Source of the DNA: Paraplanobispora siamensis
GTDB lineage: Bacteria; Actinomycetota; Actinomycetes; Streptosporangiales; Streptosporangiaceae
DNA: 64,000 nucleotides
Assembly (NCBI RefSeq): GCF_016863175.1
Contig: NZ_BOOJ01000071.1
Coordinates: forward strand, 1 to 64,000
Reading direction: 5' to 3'
The notes below the pieces were generated by a model that was given only the letters and a program-made list of their open reading frames with translations, made no database searches and had not been told where the DNA came from. Made by a program: the position numbers and the translations under genes. Position 1 is the stretch's first letter. Each line of letters begins with the position of its first letter. Positions 32,990 to 40,885 of this stretch are shown here, piece by piece.

Positions 32990-33676
32990 GTGATCGAGGA
33001 GATCCTTCCTGACGCTGTCGTGGCCTTCCACACCTTCACCGACCCGCCCGGCGTCGTGCTCTTCCCCGAAGAGGCCGCCCTGGTCCGGAACGCCGTGGAG
33101 AAAAGGCGCAGAGAGTTCACCACCGCCCGCCACTGCGTGCACCGCGCCATGGAACTCCTGGGCGTGCCCGCCGCCCCCGTGCTGTCCGGTGTCTACGGCG
33201 AGCCCGTCTGGCCGCCCGGCGTGGCCGGCAGCATCACCCACTGCGCCGGCTACCGCGCCGCCGCGGTCGGCGCGGCGCCCGCCGCCATCGGCATCGACGC
33301 CGAGCCCGACGAGCCGCTGCCGCCCGGGGTGCTGGAGGCCGTCTCGCTCCCCCAGGAGCGCCAGATGCTGAGCCGGCTGGCCGCCGACCACCCGGGCACG
33401 AGCTGGGACCGCATCCTGTTCAGCGCCAAGGAGTCGGTCTACAAGGCGTGGTATCCGCTGGTCTGGCGCTGGCTGGACTTCCAGGACGCGGTGATCGTCC
33501 TGGACCCGCTGCGGGGCACGTTCGAGGCCCGGCTGCTGGTGGCCGGGCTGCGCTGGCAGGGCAGGCCGCTGAGCGGGTTCGCGGGGCGCTGGACGTCCGG
33601 CAACGGCCTGGTGCTGACCGCGATCGCCGTGACCACCGCCCGGGCCGGGGGACCCGCGGAGGGAGCGGCGGCATGA
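32990..33676 (+). CDS. Sfp-type 4'-phosphopantetheinyl transferase, 228 aa
   Basis: This enzyme activates carrier proteins by attaching phosphopantetheine from CoA. The two signature parts are present: AAIGIDAEPDEPLPPGVLE (metal-binding D and E) and FSAKESVYKAWYP (K-E-x-x-Y-K). SITHCAGYRAAAVG precedes them as in EntD/NpgA-like members. GAGGAGGGA lies before the GTG at 32990, which I preferred to longer readings. Its stop overlaps the next start (ATGA), so it is coupled to the LLM flavoprotein. It is one of three PPTase-superfamily genes in the cluster. Confidence 0.92.
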   Translation: MIEEILPDAVVAFHTFTDPPGVVLFPEEAALVRNAVEKRRREFTTARHCVHRAMELLGVPAAPVLSGVYGEPVWPPGVAGSITHCAGYRAAAVGAAPAAIGIDAEPDEPLPPGVLEAVSLPQERQMLSRLAADHPGTSWDRILFSAKESVYKAWYPLVWRWLDFQDAVIVLDPLRGTFEARLLVAGLRWQGRPLSGFAGRWTSGNGLVLTAIAVTTARAGGPAEGAAA

Positions 33677-34506
33677 CCAGGTTCGGGGTGGTCCTCATCG
33701 CCGAGGGGGCCTCCAGGGACGCGTGGGCGGCCCGCTGCCGCCGCGCCGAGGCGCTCGGCTACGACGTGATCTCGGTGCCCGACCACCTCAACCTGCTCGC
33801 GCCCTTCCCGACGGCGCTGCTGGCGGCCGAGGCCACCGAGCGCGTCACGATCGGCACGTACGTGCTGAACGCCAGCTTCCACCGCCACGCCCTGCTGGCC
33901 AGGGAGGTCACGACCGCCGCCGCCCTCATCGGCGACCGCCTGGAGCTGGGGCTCGGCGCCGGCTACGTGGCGGCCGAGTTCGCCGCGGCCGGGCTGCCCT
34001 TCGACCCGGCCGCCCGCACCGCGCGGCTGGAGGAGCTGGTCGACGGGCTGGAGGCGAGCCTGGGCGGCGAGGGCCCGCCCATCATGATCGGCGGTCACGG
34101 GGACCGGGTGCTGCGGCTGGCCGCCCACCGCGCCGACATCGTCAGCTTCACCGGGGCCCCGTACCGGCCCGAGTACGGCAGGACCGCGCTGGTCACCGCG
34201 GAGGAGCTGCTGCGCCGCGTGGAGTACGTCAGGACCGCGGCGGGAGATCGCAGGCCGGAGCTGAACGTGCTCTCCAAGGCCACGGTGCTGACCCGGGACC
34301 GGCGCGCGGGCGTGGAGAGCCTGCGGCGTTACGCCCCCGACCTGACCACCGAGGAGCTGCTGGAGGTGCCGACCCTCTTCGCCGGCGCGCCCGCGCAGAT
34401 CGCCGAGCAGGTGCGCCGCAACGAGGAGCGCTTCGGGTTCTCGTACGTCACGGTGATGGACTCGGCGATGGAGGACTTCGGGAAGGTCATCGAGCACCTC
34501 CGGTGA
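33673..34506 (+). CDS. LLM-class (luciferase-like, F420/FMN-dependent) oxidoreductase, 277 aa
   Basis: A TIM-barrel flavin- or F420-dependent enzyme. Family marks: DVISVPDHLNLLAPFPTALLA near the start, then ERVTIGTYVLNASFHRHALLAREV, and RLELGLGAGYVAAEF, the cofactor phosphate-binding turn. The reaction (hydride transfer to an enone, or oxygenation) cannot be read from sequence. It is co-translated with the PPTase. Its 3' end overlaps the convergent dehydratase gene by 20 bp without a terminator between them. Confidence 0.85.
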   Translation: MTRFGVVLIAEGASRDAWAARCRRAEALGYDVISVPDHLNLLAPFPTALLAAEATERVTIGTYVLNASFHRHALLAREVTTAAALIGDRLELGLGAGYVAAEFAAAGLPFDPAARTARLEELVDGLEASLGGEGPPIMIGGHGDRVLRLAAHRADIVSFTGAPYRPEYGRTALVTAEELLRRVEYVRTAAGDRRPELNVLSKATVLTRDRRAGVESLRRYAPDLTTEELLEVPTLFAGAPAQIAEQVRRNEERFGFSYVTVMDSAMEDFGKVIEHLR

Positions 34507-35857
34507 CCGGCCGCAGCGGAGCGGTGCGGGCGAGCCCGTGCAGGCAGGCGTTCAGCGTGCGGGCCTGCACGTTCAGGTAGTAGCTGTGCCGCAGCAGCTC
34601 GTCGAGCTGGTGCAGGGCGAGCCAGCGGAAGGCCGGGTGGCCGGGCAGGGGGTCCTCCTCCACCTCGATCAGCAGATAGCGGTTGCGGGCGTGGTAGAAA
34701 CGGCCGCCCTCCTCCGACAGCACGGTGTCGAACAGCACCCGCTCCGGCGGCGCGTCCAGCACTTCGGCCAGCAGCGGCGGCCGGGCCCCCGGCGGCAGGT
34801 GGTCGTAGTTGCCCGGCGTGCACTGCACGGTCGGGGCCAGCTCCACCACGTCGGTGTAGCCGGGCTCGACACGGGCGTGGACCAGCGCGTGCACCACGCC
34901 CTCGACGCGGCGCACCAGGAAGGCCACCACGCCCGTCCCGACGGGCGCGATCATCGGCTGGCTCCAGGCGTTCACCTCGCGGCCGCCGGCCTCCACCCGT
35001 ACGCCGATCACGTCGAAGAAGCGGCCCGTCTCGTGCGAGATGCGGCCCTCGGCCCGCCGCCACCGGCCCACCCGGTTCAGCGGCACCGGCCGGGCGTGCA
35101 CGTCGGTGGTGGACCGGATGCCGCTGAGCCAGCTCAGGATCTCCGGAGTGCCGTGCAACGCACCCCGGCGCCGGTCGCGCGAGCGCGCCACCGCCGCCCC
35201 GAACTCGCCCTCGCCCTCGTCGGCGCCCTCCTGGACGGGCAGGCAGGCCAGCACCGTGCGGGCGTCCATGTTGACCAGATCGGGCACGGACAGCAGCTCG
35301 CGCACGCGGCGCAGCGGCAGCCACCGGAACCCCGTCGCCGCCTCGACCCCGCCGTCCACCTCCACGACCATGTTCCTGTTGCGCTTGCGGTAGAACCAGG
35401 CGCCCTGCTCCGACTGCCGCACGTCGGCCAGCACCCTTCCCTGCGGCCCGCGGAAGTGCTCCAGGTACGGCACCGCCCGCCCGTTGTGCACCCGCAGGTA
35501 GTTGCTCCTGGTGGCCTGCACGGTCGGGGAGAGCTGCGGCCCCCCGGGGTTGCCCGGCTCGTTCTTGGCCTGCATGAGCACGTACGGGACGCCGCCCACG
35601 CGGCGCAGCAGGATGCCGAGGATGCCCGCCTCCGGCTGGTTGATGATCGGCTGGCTCCAGTCCGGCACCGCCCAGCCCGGGCGGCTCACCTCCAGCCCCT
35701 CGACCGTGAAGAACCCGCCGCGGGCGTGGTGCAGGTTGCCCGTGGCCGGGTCCTCGCGCCAGCCGGACAGCTCCTCCAGCGGCAGCCGGGTCGTCCGCAT
35801 GAACGTGTGCCCGGCGATCTCCTCCAGCCAGTCGTGGACGTCGATGACGGAATCCAT
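34487..35857 (-). CDS. NDP-hexose 2,3-dehydratase, 456 aa
   Basis: This enzyme removes the 2-hydroxyl from TDP-4-keto-6-deoxyglucose, the committed step to 2,6-dideoxysugars (EvaA/TylX3 family). The protein is an internal duplication, as in the family. Repeat 1 (about 15-205) has GGFFTVEGLEV, WSQPIINQPEAGILG and VQATRSNYLRVH. Repeat 2 (about 235-430) has GRFFDVIGVRVEAGGREV, WSQPMIAPVGTGVVAFLV and TVQCTPGNYDHLPPG. The ATG at 35857 with GGAG upstream was chosen; a TTG at 35932 would extend it into the promoter boxes. It points to a 2-deoxysugar in the product. Confidence 0.92.
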   Translation of the reverse strand: MDSVIDVHDWLEEIAGHTFMRTTRLPLEELSGWREDPATGNLHHARGGFFTVEGLEVSRPGWAVPDWSQPIINQPEAGILGILLRRVGGVPYVLMQAKNEPGNPGGPQLSPTVQATRSNYLRVHNGRAVPYLEHFRGPQGRVLADVRQSEQGAWFYRKRNRNMVVEVDGGVEAATGFRWLPLRRVRELLSVPDLVNMDARTVLACLPVQEGADEGEGEFGAAVARSRDRRRGALHGTPEILSWLSGIRSTTDVHARPVPLNRVGRWRRAEGRISHETGRFFDVIGVRVEAGGREVNAWSQPMIAPVGTGVVAFLVRRVEGVVHALVHARVEPGYTDVVELAPTVQCTPGNYDHLPPGARPPLLAEVLDAPPERVLFDTVLSEEGGRFYHARNRYLLIEVEEDPLPGHPAFRWLALHQLDELLRHSYYLNVQARTLNACLHGLARTAPLRPVTGGAR

Positions 35858-35930
35858 GCGGCGCTCCGATCCGTCGATCAAGTGCGGCGGTCCGATGCCG
35901 CCGAACCTGTCATCGTCCGGACGCGCGCTC

Positions 35931-35977
35931 AACCCCTAGTCGGAACGGCTTCTTCCCCTGTCACCTGCTTAGGGGTT
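35931..35977. promoter_or_regulatory. inverted AACCCCTA/TAGGGGTT boxes in dehydratase divergent region
   Basis: AACCCCTA (35931-35938) and its exact complement TAGGGGTT (35970-35977) face each other across 31 bp. They lie between the divergent dehydratase and DUF1707 genes. A very similar layout occurs at 39554-39597 (35 against 37 bp between cores), so a common DNA-binding regulator is plausible. Confidence 0.5.
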
Positions 35978-36020
35978 CTGCGGCCCGGGGGGCCGTTCAT
36001 AGCCTTTTACTGTGGACGCC

Positions 36021-36620
36021 ATGACCGATCATCGGGAAGTGCGGGCGAGTGACCACGACCGCGAGCGGGTGGCCGAGATGCTCCGCGTCGCGGTCGCCGA
36101 GGGGCGCATCACTCTGGAGGAGCTGGAGGAGCGGGTCGACCGCGCCTACACCGCCAGGACGCTGGGCGAGCTGGACGATGTGATCGTCGACCTGCCGCGT
36201 TCCGGCGAGCCGATCACGTCCGTGCCGACGGCGCGGCCGCCCGTGCTGTCGCCCGGCGCGGCCGAGCTCCAGCTCCACACCGGCAGCGGCCGGATCGAGC
36301 AGACGGGGCGGTGGTCCGTGCCGCGGGTCATGAGCGCCAAGGCGGGCCGGTGGGGCAAGGTGCGGGTCGACTTCACCCGCGCGCACTGCCCGCACCCCGA
36401 GGTCGTGCTCGACGTCGAGATCACCTCGTGGTTCGGCGACATCACCGTGCTGGTCCCCCGGGGGTGGCGGGTCCGCGACGACGAGGTCGTACGCCGCTGG
36501 CTGGGCGCCGTCCACAACCGCCCGCCCGGGCCGCTCGCGACCGACGGCGTCACCGTGCGCCTGACCGGCTACGTGCAGACGGGCGACGTGTGGGTGAGGT
36601 ACCACCGGGCCGCAACCTGA
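36021..36620 (+). CDS. DUF1707 (SHOCT-like) protein with C-terminal LiaF-like domain, 199 aa
   Basis: Residues about 5-58 are a DUF1707 domain: VRASDHDRERVAEMLRVAVA, then EGRITLEELEERVDRAYTAR with the typical ending LGELDDVIVDLP. The remainder has a beta-rich segment, VVLDVEITSWFGDITVLVPR, like the cell-wall-active/DUF2154 C-terminal domain of LiaF-type proteins. Such proteins are usually envelope-stress or morphogenesis factors. It is 11 bp upstream of the sugar C-methyltransferase and shares its promoter, which is unusual. Confidence 0.8.
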   Translation: MTDHREVRASDHDRERVAEMLRVAVAEGRITLEELEERVDRAYTARTLGELDDVIVDLPRSGEPITSVPTARPPVLSPGAAELQLHTGSGRIEQTGRWSVPRVMSAKAGRWGKVRVDFTRAHCPHPEVVLDVEITSWFGDITVLVPRGWRVRDDEVVRRWLGAVHNRPPGPLATDGVTVRLTGYVQTGDVWVRYHRAAT

Positions 36621-36631
36621 GGAGGATCGCA

Positions 36632-37852
36632 ATGGCGTGCCGGATCTGTTCGGGTCGTCTCCATCCCTTCGCCGACTTCGGCAGGCAGCCGCTCTCCGAC
36701 GCCTTCGTCGTCCCGGGCGACCCGGGCGAGGAGTTCTTCTTCCACCTGGCCGTCGGCGTCTGCGAGAGCTGCTCGATGGCGCAGCTGCTGCACGAGGTGC
36801 CGCGTGAGCGCATGTTCCACGCGGGCTACCCGTACCTGTCGTCCGGGTCGTCGGTGATGCGCGAGCACTTCGGGAGCCTGGCCAAGCGGCTGCTGGCCAC
36901 CGAGCTGGCCGGCCCCGACCCGTTCGTGGTGGAGCTGGGGTGCAACGACGGCGCCATGCTGTCGGTCGTCGCCGACGCGGGCGTGCGGCACCTGGGCGTG
37001 GAGCCGTCCGGCGGGGTCGCCGACCTGGCCGCGGCCAAGGGCGTGCGCGTGCGCAAGGACTTCTTCGAGGCCGCCACGGCCGCCGCCGTACTGGCCGAGG
37101 ACGGGCCCGCAGACGTGATCTACGCGGCCAACACGCTGTGCCACATCCCCTACCTGGACTCGATCATGGCGGGCGTGGACACGCTGCTGCGGCCCGGCGG
37201 CGTGTTCGTCTTCGAGGACCCGTACCTCGGCGACATCGTCGAGCGCGCCTCCTTCGACCAGATCTACGACGAGCACTTCTACTTCTTCACCGCCGCCTCC
37301 GTCCGCGCCATGGCGTCGCGGCACGGCTTCGAGCTCGTGGACGTGGAGCGGCTGCCCGTGCACGGCGGCGAGGTCCGCTACACGCTGGCGCGGCGCGGCG
37401 CCCGCACGCCGACCCCCGCCGTGGCCGGACTGCTGGCCGCCGAGGAGGCCGCGGCGCTCTCCGAGCCGGCGACGCTGCGCGGCTTCGCGGCCCGCGTGGC
37501 GCGCAACCGCGACCGCCTGGTGGGGCTGCTCACCTCGCTGCGCGAGCAGGGCGCCCGCGTGTACGGCTACGGCGCCACCGCCAAGAGCGCCACCGTGCTC
37601 AACTACTGCGGCATCGGCCCCGAGCTGGTGTCCCTCGTCGTCGACACCACCCCCGCCAAGCAGGGCAGGCTCACGCCCGGCTCGCACATCCCCGTACGCG
37701 GCCCCGAGGCGTTCGCCGACCCGTACCCCGACTACGCCCTGCTGCTCGCGTGGAACCACGCCGAGGAGATCATGGCCAAGGAGACCGGCTTCGGCCGGGC
37801 GGGGGGCGCGTGGATCCTGTACGTGCCCGAGGTCCACTCGGTGCGGGCCTGA
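36632..37852 (+). CDS. NDP-hexose 3-C-methyltransferase (EvaC/TylC3 family), 406 aa
   Basis: A SAM-dependent enzyme that methylates C-3 of a TDP-4-keto-2,6-dideoxysugar. N-terminal zinc site: CRICSG and CESCS, four cysteines. The Rossmann methyltransferase core has VVELGCNDGAML (SAM loop) and YAANTLCHIPYLD. IYDEHFYFFTAASVRAMASR is a hallmark of this family. The C-terminal domain has GYGATAKSATVLNY and AWNHAEEI, also typical. GGAGG lies 7 bp before the ATG, and the next gene follows after 1 bp. It implies a branched-chain sugar. Confidence 0.93.
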   Translation: MACRICSGRLHPFADFGRQPLSDAFVVPGDPGEEFFFHLAVGVCESCSMAQLLHEVPRERMFHAGYPYLSSGSSVMREHFGSLAKRLLATELAGPDPFVVELGCNDGAMLSVVADAGVRHLGVEPSGGVADLAAAKGVRVRKDFFEAATAAAVLAEDGPADVIYAANTLCHIPYLDSIMAGVDTLLRPGGVFVFEDPYLGDIVERASFDQIYDEHFYFFTAASVRAMASRHGFELVDVERLPVHGGEVRYTLARRGARTPTPAVAGLLAAEEAAALSEPATLRGFAARVARNRDRLVGLLTSLREQGARVYGYGATAKSATVLNYCGIGPELVSLVVDTTPAKQGRLTPGSHIPVRGPEAFADPYPDYALLLAWNHAEEIMAKETGFGRAGGAWILYVPEVHSVRA

Positions 37853-37853
37853 C

Positions 37854-38417
37854 ATGGAGTACCGCGAGCTGGCCGTGACGGGCGCGTACGCGTTCGTCCC
37901 CGAGGTCTTCCCCGACGCCCGCGGCGACTTCGCCTCCCCGTACCAGGAGAGCGTGTTCGCCGCGGCGGTGGGGCGGCCGCTGTTCCCCGTGGCGCAGGCC
38001 AGCAGGAGCGTGTCCCGGCGCGGCGTGGTGCGCGGCGTCCACTACACGCTGACGCCGCCCGGCACCGCCAAGTACGTCTACTGCGCGGCGGGGCGGGCCG
38101 TGGACGTCGCCGTGGACCTGCGGGCGGGCTCGCCCACGTTCGGGCGGTGGGAGACGGTGGAGCTGAGCGGCGGCGGCGGGGAGGCGGTCTATCTGCCGCC
38201 CGGGGTCGGGCACGCGTTCGCCGCGCTGGAGGACGGCACGGTGATGTGCTATCTGCTGTCGGAGGAGTACCGCAGGGAGCACGAGCTCGCGCTGTCGTAC
38301 TTCGACCGCGAGCTGGGGCTGCCCCTGCCGGTCGAGTCCCCGCTGCTGTCGGAACGCGACCGGCGGGCGCCCACGCTGGCCGAGGCGGCGGCCCGCGACC
38401 TGCTGCCCCGCTACTGA
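37854..38417 (+). CDS. dTDP-4-keto-6-deoxyhexose 3,5- or 5-epimerase (RmlC-like), 187 aa
   Basis: A cupin epimerase that converts D-sugar intermediates to the L series. RGVVRGVHYTLTPPG includes the catalytic base H63. The barrel strands KYVYCAAGRAVDVAVDLR and VYLPPGVGHAFAALEDG match RmlC/EvaD relatives. Length (187) is in the family range. It follows the C-methyltransferase directly. With the neighbouring genes it predicts an L-configured amino sugar; whether it acts at C-3 as well as C-5 cannot be told. Confidence 0.9.
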   Translation: MEYRELAVTGAYAFVPEVFPDARGDFASPYQESVFAAAVGRPLFPVAQASRSVSRRGVVRGVHYTLTPPGTAKYVYCAAGRAVDVAVDLRAGSPTFGRWETVELSGGGGEAVYLPPGVGHAFAALEDGTVMCYLLSEEYRREHELALSYFDRELGLPLPVESPLLSERDRRAPTLAEAAARDLLPRY

Positions 38418-38418
38418 C

Positions 38419-39519
38419 TCACAGGAGGTCGCGCAGAGCGACGATGATCTTCTCCTGGAGCCCGGCGGGGAGCGAGGGGTACATCGGCAGCGAGAAGATC
38501 TCCCTGGCCGCGGCCTCGGTCACCGGCAGGCTGCCCGGGCCCAGGCCCAGGTGGGCGAAACCGGACATGGTGTGCACCGGCCACGGATAACTGATGTTGA
38601 GATGGATGTCGTGGGCGCGCAGCGCCTCGATGATCGCGTCCCTGCGGGGGTGGCGGACCACGTACAGGTAGTAGACGTGCTCGTTGCCGTCCCCGGTCGC
38701 GGGGAGCACGAGGTCGGTGCCGGCCAGGGCCTCGGCGTAGCGGGCGGCCACGGCGCGGCGGCCGGCGACGTACCGGTCGAGGCGGGTGAGCTTGCGGCGC
38801 AGGATCTCCGCCTGCACCTCGTCCAGGCGCGCGTTGTGCCCGGGCGTGCGCACGACGTAGTACGTCTCCTCCATGCCGTAGTAGCGCAGCCGCCGCAGCG
38901 CCCGGTCCACCTCGTCGTCGGAGGTGAGGACCGCGCCGCCGTCGCCGTACGCGCCCAGCACCTTGGTCGGGTAGAACGAGAAGGCCGCCGCCCGGCCCAT
39001 CGACCCGGCGACCCGGCCGCGGTGGCGGGCGCCGTGGGCCTGCGCGCAGTCCTCCAGGATCACCAGGTCGTGTGCCTGGGCCAGCCGCTCCAGCGGGGCC
39101 ATGTCCACGCACTGGCCGTACAGGTGGACCGGCAGCAGGCAGCGGGTGCGCGGCGTGATCGCGGCCTCGGCCTGCGAGACGTCCATCAGGTAGGTGTCGG
39201 GGCGCACGTCGGTGAAGACCGGTGTGGCGCCCACGGCGTCGATGGCCACCACCGTCGGCGCGGCCGTGTTCGACACGGTGATCACCTCGTCGCCCGGCCC
39301 GACGCCCAGGGCCTGCAGGGCGAGCTTGATGGCGTTGGTGCCGTTGTCCACGCCCGCGCAGTGGCGCACGCCGTGGTAGGCGGCGAACTCCTCCTCGAAG
39401 GAGCGCACGCTCTCACCGAGGACGAGCCGGCCGGAGCGGAACACGGTCTCCACGGCGTCCATGATGTCGGCGCGTTCGGTCGCGTATTCGGGAAGATAGT
39501 CCCAGACATGGGTGGGCAT
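38419..39519 (-). CDS. DegT/DnrJ/EryC1/StrS sugar aminotransferase, 366 aa
   Basis: A PLP-dependent enzyme that aminates a TDP-keto sugar, most likely at C-3 here. [20 protein letters not shown] binds the cofactor phosphate, [12 protein letters not shown] contains the acidic residue facing the pyridine N, and [15 protein letters not shown] holds the Schiff-base lysine K186. N-terminal [16 protein letters not shown] and the C-terminal NISYPWPVH are typical of the EvaB/TylB/DnrJ class. Its end meets the epimerase end 1 bp away. Confidence 0.93.
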   Translation of the reverse strand: MPTHVWDYLPEYATERADIMDAVETVFRSGRLVLGESVRSFEEEFAAYHGVRHCAGVDNGTNAIKLALQALGVGPGDEVITVSNTAAPTVVAIDAVGATPVFTDVRPDTYLMDVSQAEAAITPRTRCLLPVHLYGQCVDMAPLERLAQAHDLVILEDCAQAHGARHRGRVAGSMGRAAAFSFYPTKVLGAYGDGGAVLTSDDEVDRALRRLRYYGMEETYYVVRTPGHNARLDEVQAEILRRKLTRLDRYVAGRRAVAARYAEALAGTDLVLPATGDGNEHVYYLYVVRHPRRDAIIEALRAHDIHLNISYPWPVHTMSGFAHLGLGPGSLPVTEAAAREIFSLPMYPSLPAGLQEKIIVALRDLL

Positions 39520-39553
39520 GGCCCCGAGTAAAACGTGGCCTCCCGCGGCGGCG

Positions 39554-39597
39554 AAACCCCTAGAAAAGGGCGGCGCGGTTGAGGGGACGGATAGGGG
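39554..39597. promoter_or_regulatory. inverted AACCCCTA/TAGGGG boxes in aminotransferase/glycosyltransferase region
   Basis: AAACCCCTA (39554-39562) and TAGGGG (39592-39597) face each other with 35 bp between core starts, in the 166-bp interval between divergent genes. The geometry copies that at 35931-35977. Confidence 0.5.
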
Positions 39598-39640
39598 ATG
39601 ACGTTCGATACCCGCGCTCCCTACCGTGGGCGGTGAGTGA

Positions 39641-39673
39641 CAGTGCTAATGAACCGGCAGTGCTAATGAACCG
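39641..39673 (+). repeat. 17-bp tandem direct repeat before the glycosyltransferase
   Basis: CAGTGCTAATGAACCG at 39641-39656 is repeated at 39658-39673, separated by one G (period 17). The second copy ends 12 bp before the ATG at 39686. SARP activators bind direct repeats near promoters, usually at 11- or 22-bp periods, so the period argues against a classic site. It may be another regulator's site or a local duplication. Confidence 0.7.
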
Positions 39674-39685
39674 AAAGACTTTCAC

Positions 39686-40885
39686 ATGACGGGGCATTGT
39701 CTTTTTATGTGTCATCCCGACCACGGTCACGTCATTCCCACGCTGGCCGTGGTCGCCGAATTGACGCGACGGGGTAATCGCGTCACCTATCTCACGGCGG
39801 AGAGCACCGCCGCCCTCGTGCGCGAGGCGGGGGCGGCGGCCGTCACCTACGACTCGCCGTACGCGCGGATCGGCTCGCGCGAACGGGAGGACGACCCCCT
39901 GCGCCTGCTCTCGCTCCTGCTGGAGGAGAGCGAGGCCATGCTCGGCGCGCTCGAGCGCCTGCCGGAACGGCCCGGCGCGATCGCGTACGACATCTCCGTC
40001 CTGCACGCCGGCCGCATCCTGGCCAGGCGCGAGAAGATCCCCGCCGCCCAGCTCGTCCCGATCTTCGCCTCCAACGCCCACTACTCCGTCCTGGCCTCCA
40101 CCTACGAGGGCGAGGACGGCGGCCGGCTCGACCGCGAGCTGCCCGGCTGGATCGACGGCATGCTCGGCCGCATCGGCGCCCTGGCCCGCCGGCACGGCGT
40201 TCACGACGACCCCGCCGAGCTGTGGTGGGAGGTCCAGGACTGCAACGTCGTGACGCTGCCGCGATCGTTCCAGTTCGCGGGGGAGACCTTCGACGACCGG
40301 TTCGCCTTCGTCGGCCCCTGCCTGGGGGAGCGGCGGTTCCTGGCCGAATGGGAACCGCCGGGCGACGGGCTGCCGGTGGCGCTGCTGTCGTTCGGGAGCG
40401 TGGCCACCACCCGCCCCGAGCTGCTGCGCACCTGCGCCCAGGGGCTCGCCGAGCTGCCCTGGCGCACCGTGGTCACGCTGGCGGACGGCCTCGACCCGGC
40501 CGACCTCGGGCCGCTGCCGCCCACCGTCGAGCCGCGCCGCCGGGTGTCGCACCTGAGCGTGCTGCGGCACGCGTCCGCGGCGGTCACCCACGGCGGCATG
40601 GGCACCTCCATGGAGGCGCTGTCCCAGGGCTGCCCGCTGGTCGTGGTGCCGACCACCGCCATGGACGGGCCGCCCGCCCGGCGGATCGGGGAACTGGGCC
40701 TGGGCGTCGCCCTGGACCCCGCGCGGCTGACCCCCGCGCTGGTGGCCGAGCAGGTGCTCGCCGTCGCGGGCGACCCCGGCGTACGCCGGGCCGCCGAGGC
40801 CGTGCGAGCCGAGATCAACGACTCGGGCGGCACGTCGCGGGCCGCCGACGTGCTCGAACGCCTCCTGGCGAGAGAGACGGTGTGA
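39686..40885 (+). CDS. UGT/MGT-like (GT1) glycosyltransferase, 399 aa
   Basis: A GT-B enzyme that would move the TDP-sugar to the aglycone. N-terminal HPDHGHVIPTLAVVAELTRR is the acceptor-side loop with the catalytic-type histidine. The C-terminal donor domain has VTHGGMGTSMEALSQGCPLV, the nucleotide-sugar signature with HGGxGT. No helper P450-like protein (DesVIII type) is seen. It resembles macrolide or enediyne UGT-like enzymes rather than the NGT family. The start lacks a clear ribosome site. Its stop overlaps the SARP start (TGATG), so the two are co-translated. Confidence 0.9.
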   Translation: MTGHCLFMCHPDHGHVIPTLAVVAELTRRGNRVTYLTAESTAALVREAGAAAVTYDSPYARIGSREREDDPLRLLSLLLEESEAMLGALERLPERPGAIAYDISVLHAGRILARREKIPAAQLVPIFASNAHYSVLASTYEGEDGGRLDRELPGWIDGMLGRIGALARRHGVHDDPAELWWEVQDCNVVTLPRSFQFAGETFDDRFAFVGPCLGERRFLAEWEPPGDGLPVALLSFGSVATTRPELLRTCAQGLAELPWRTVVTLADGLDPADLGPLPPTVEPRRRVSHLSVLRHASAAVTHGGMGTSMEALSQGCPLVVVPTTAMDGPPARRIGELGLGVALDPARLTPALVAEQVLAVAGDPGVRRAAEAVRAEINDSGGTSRAADVLERLLARETV

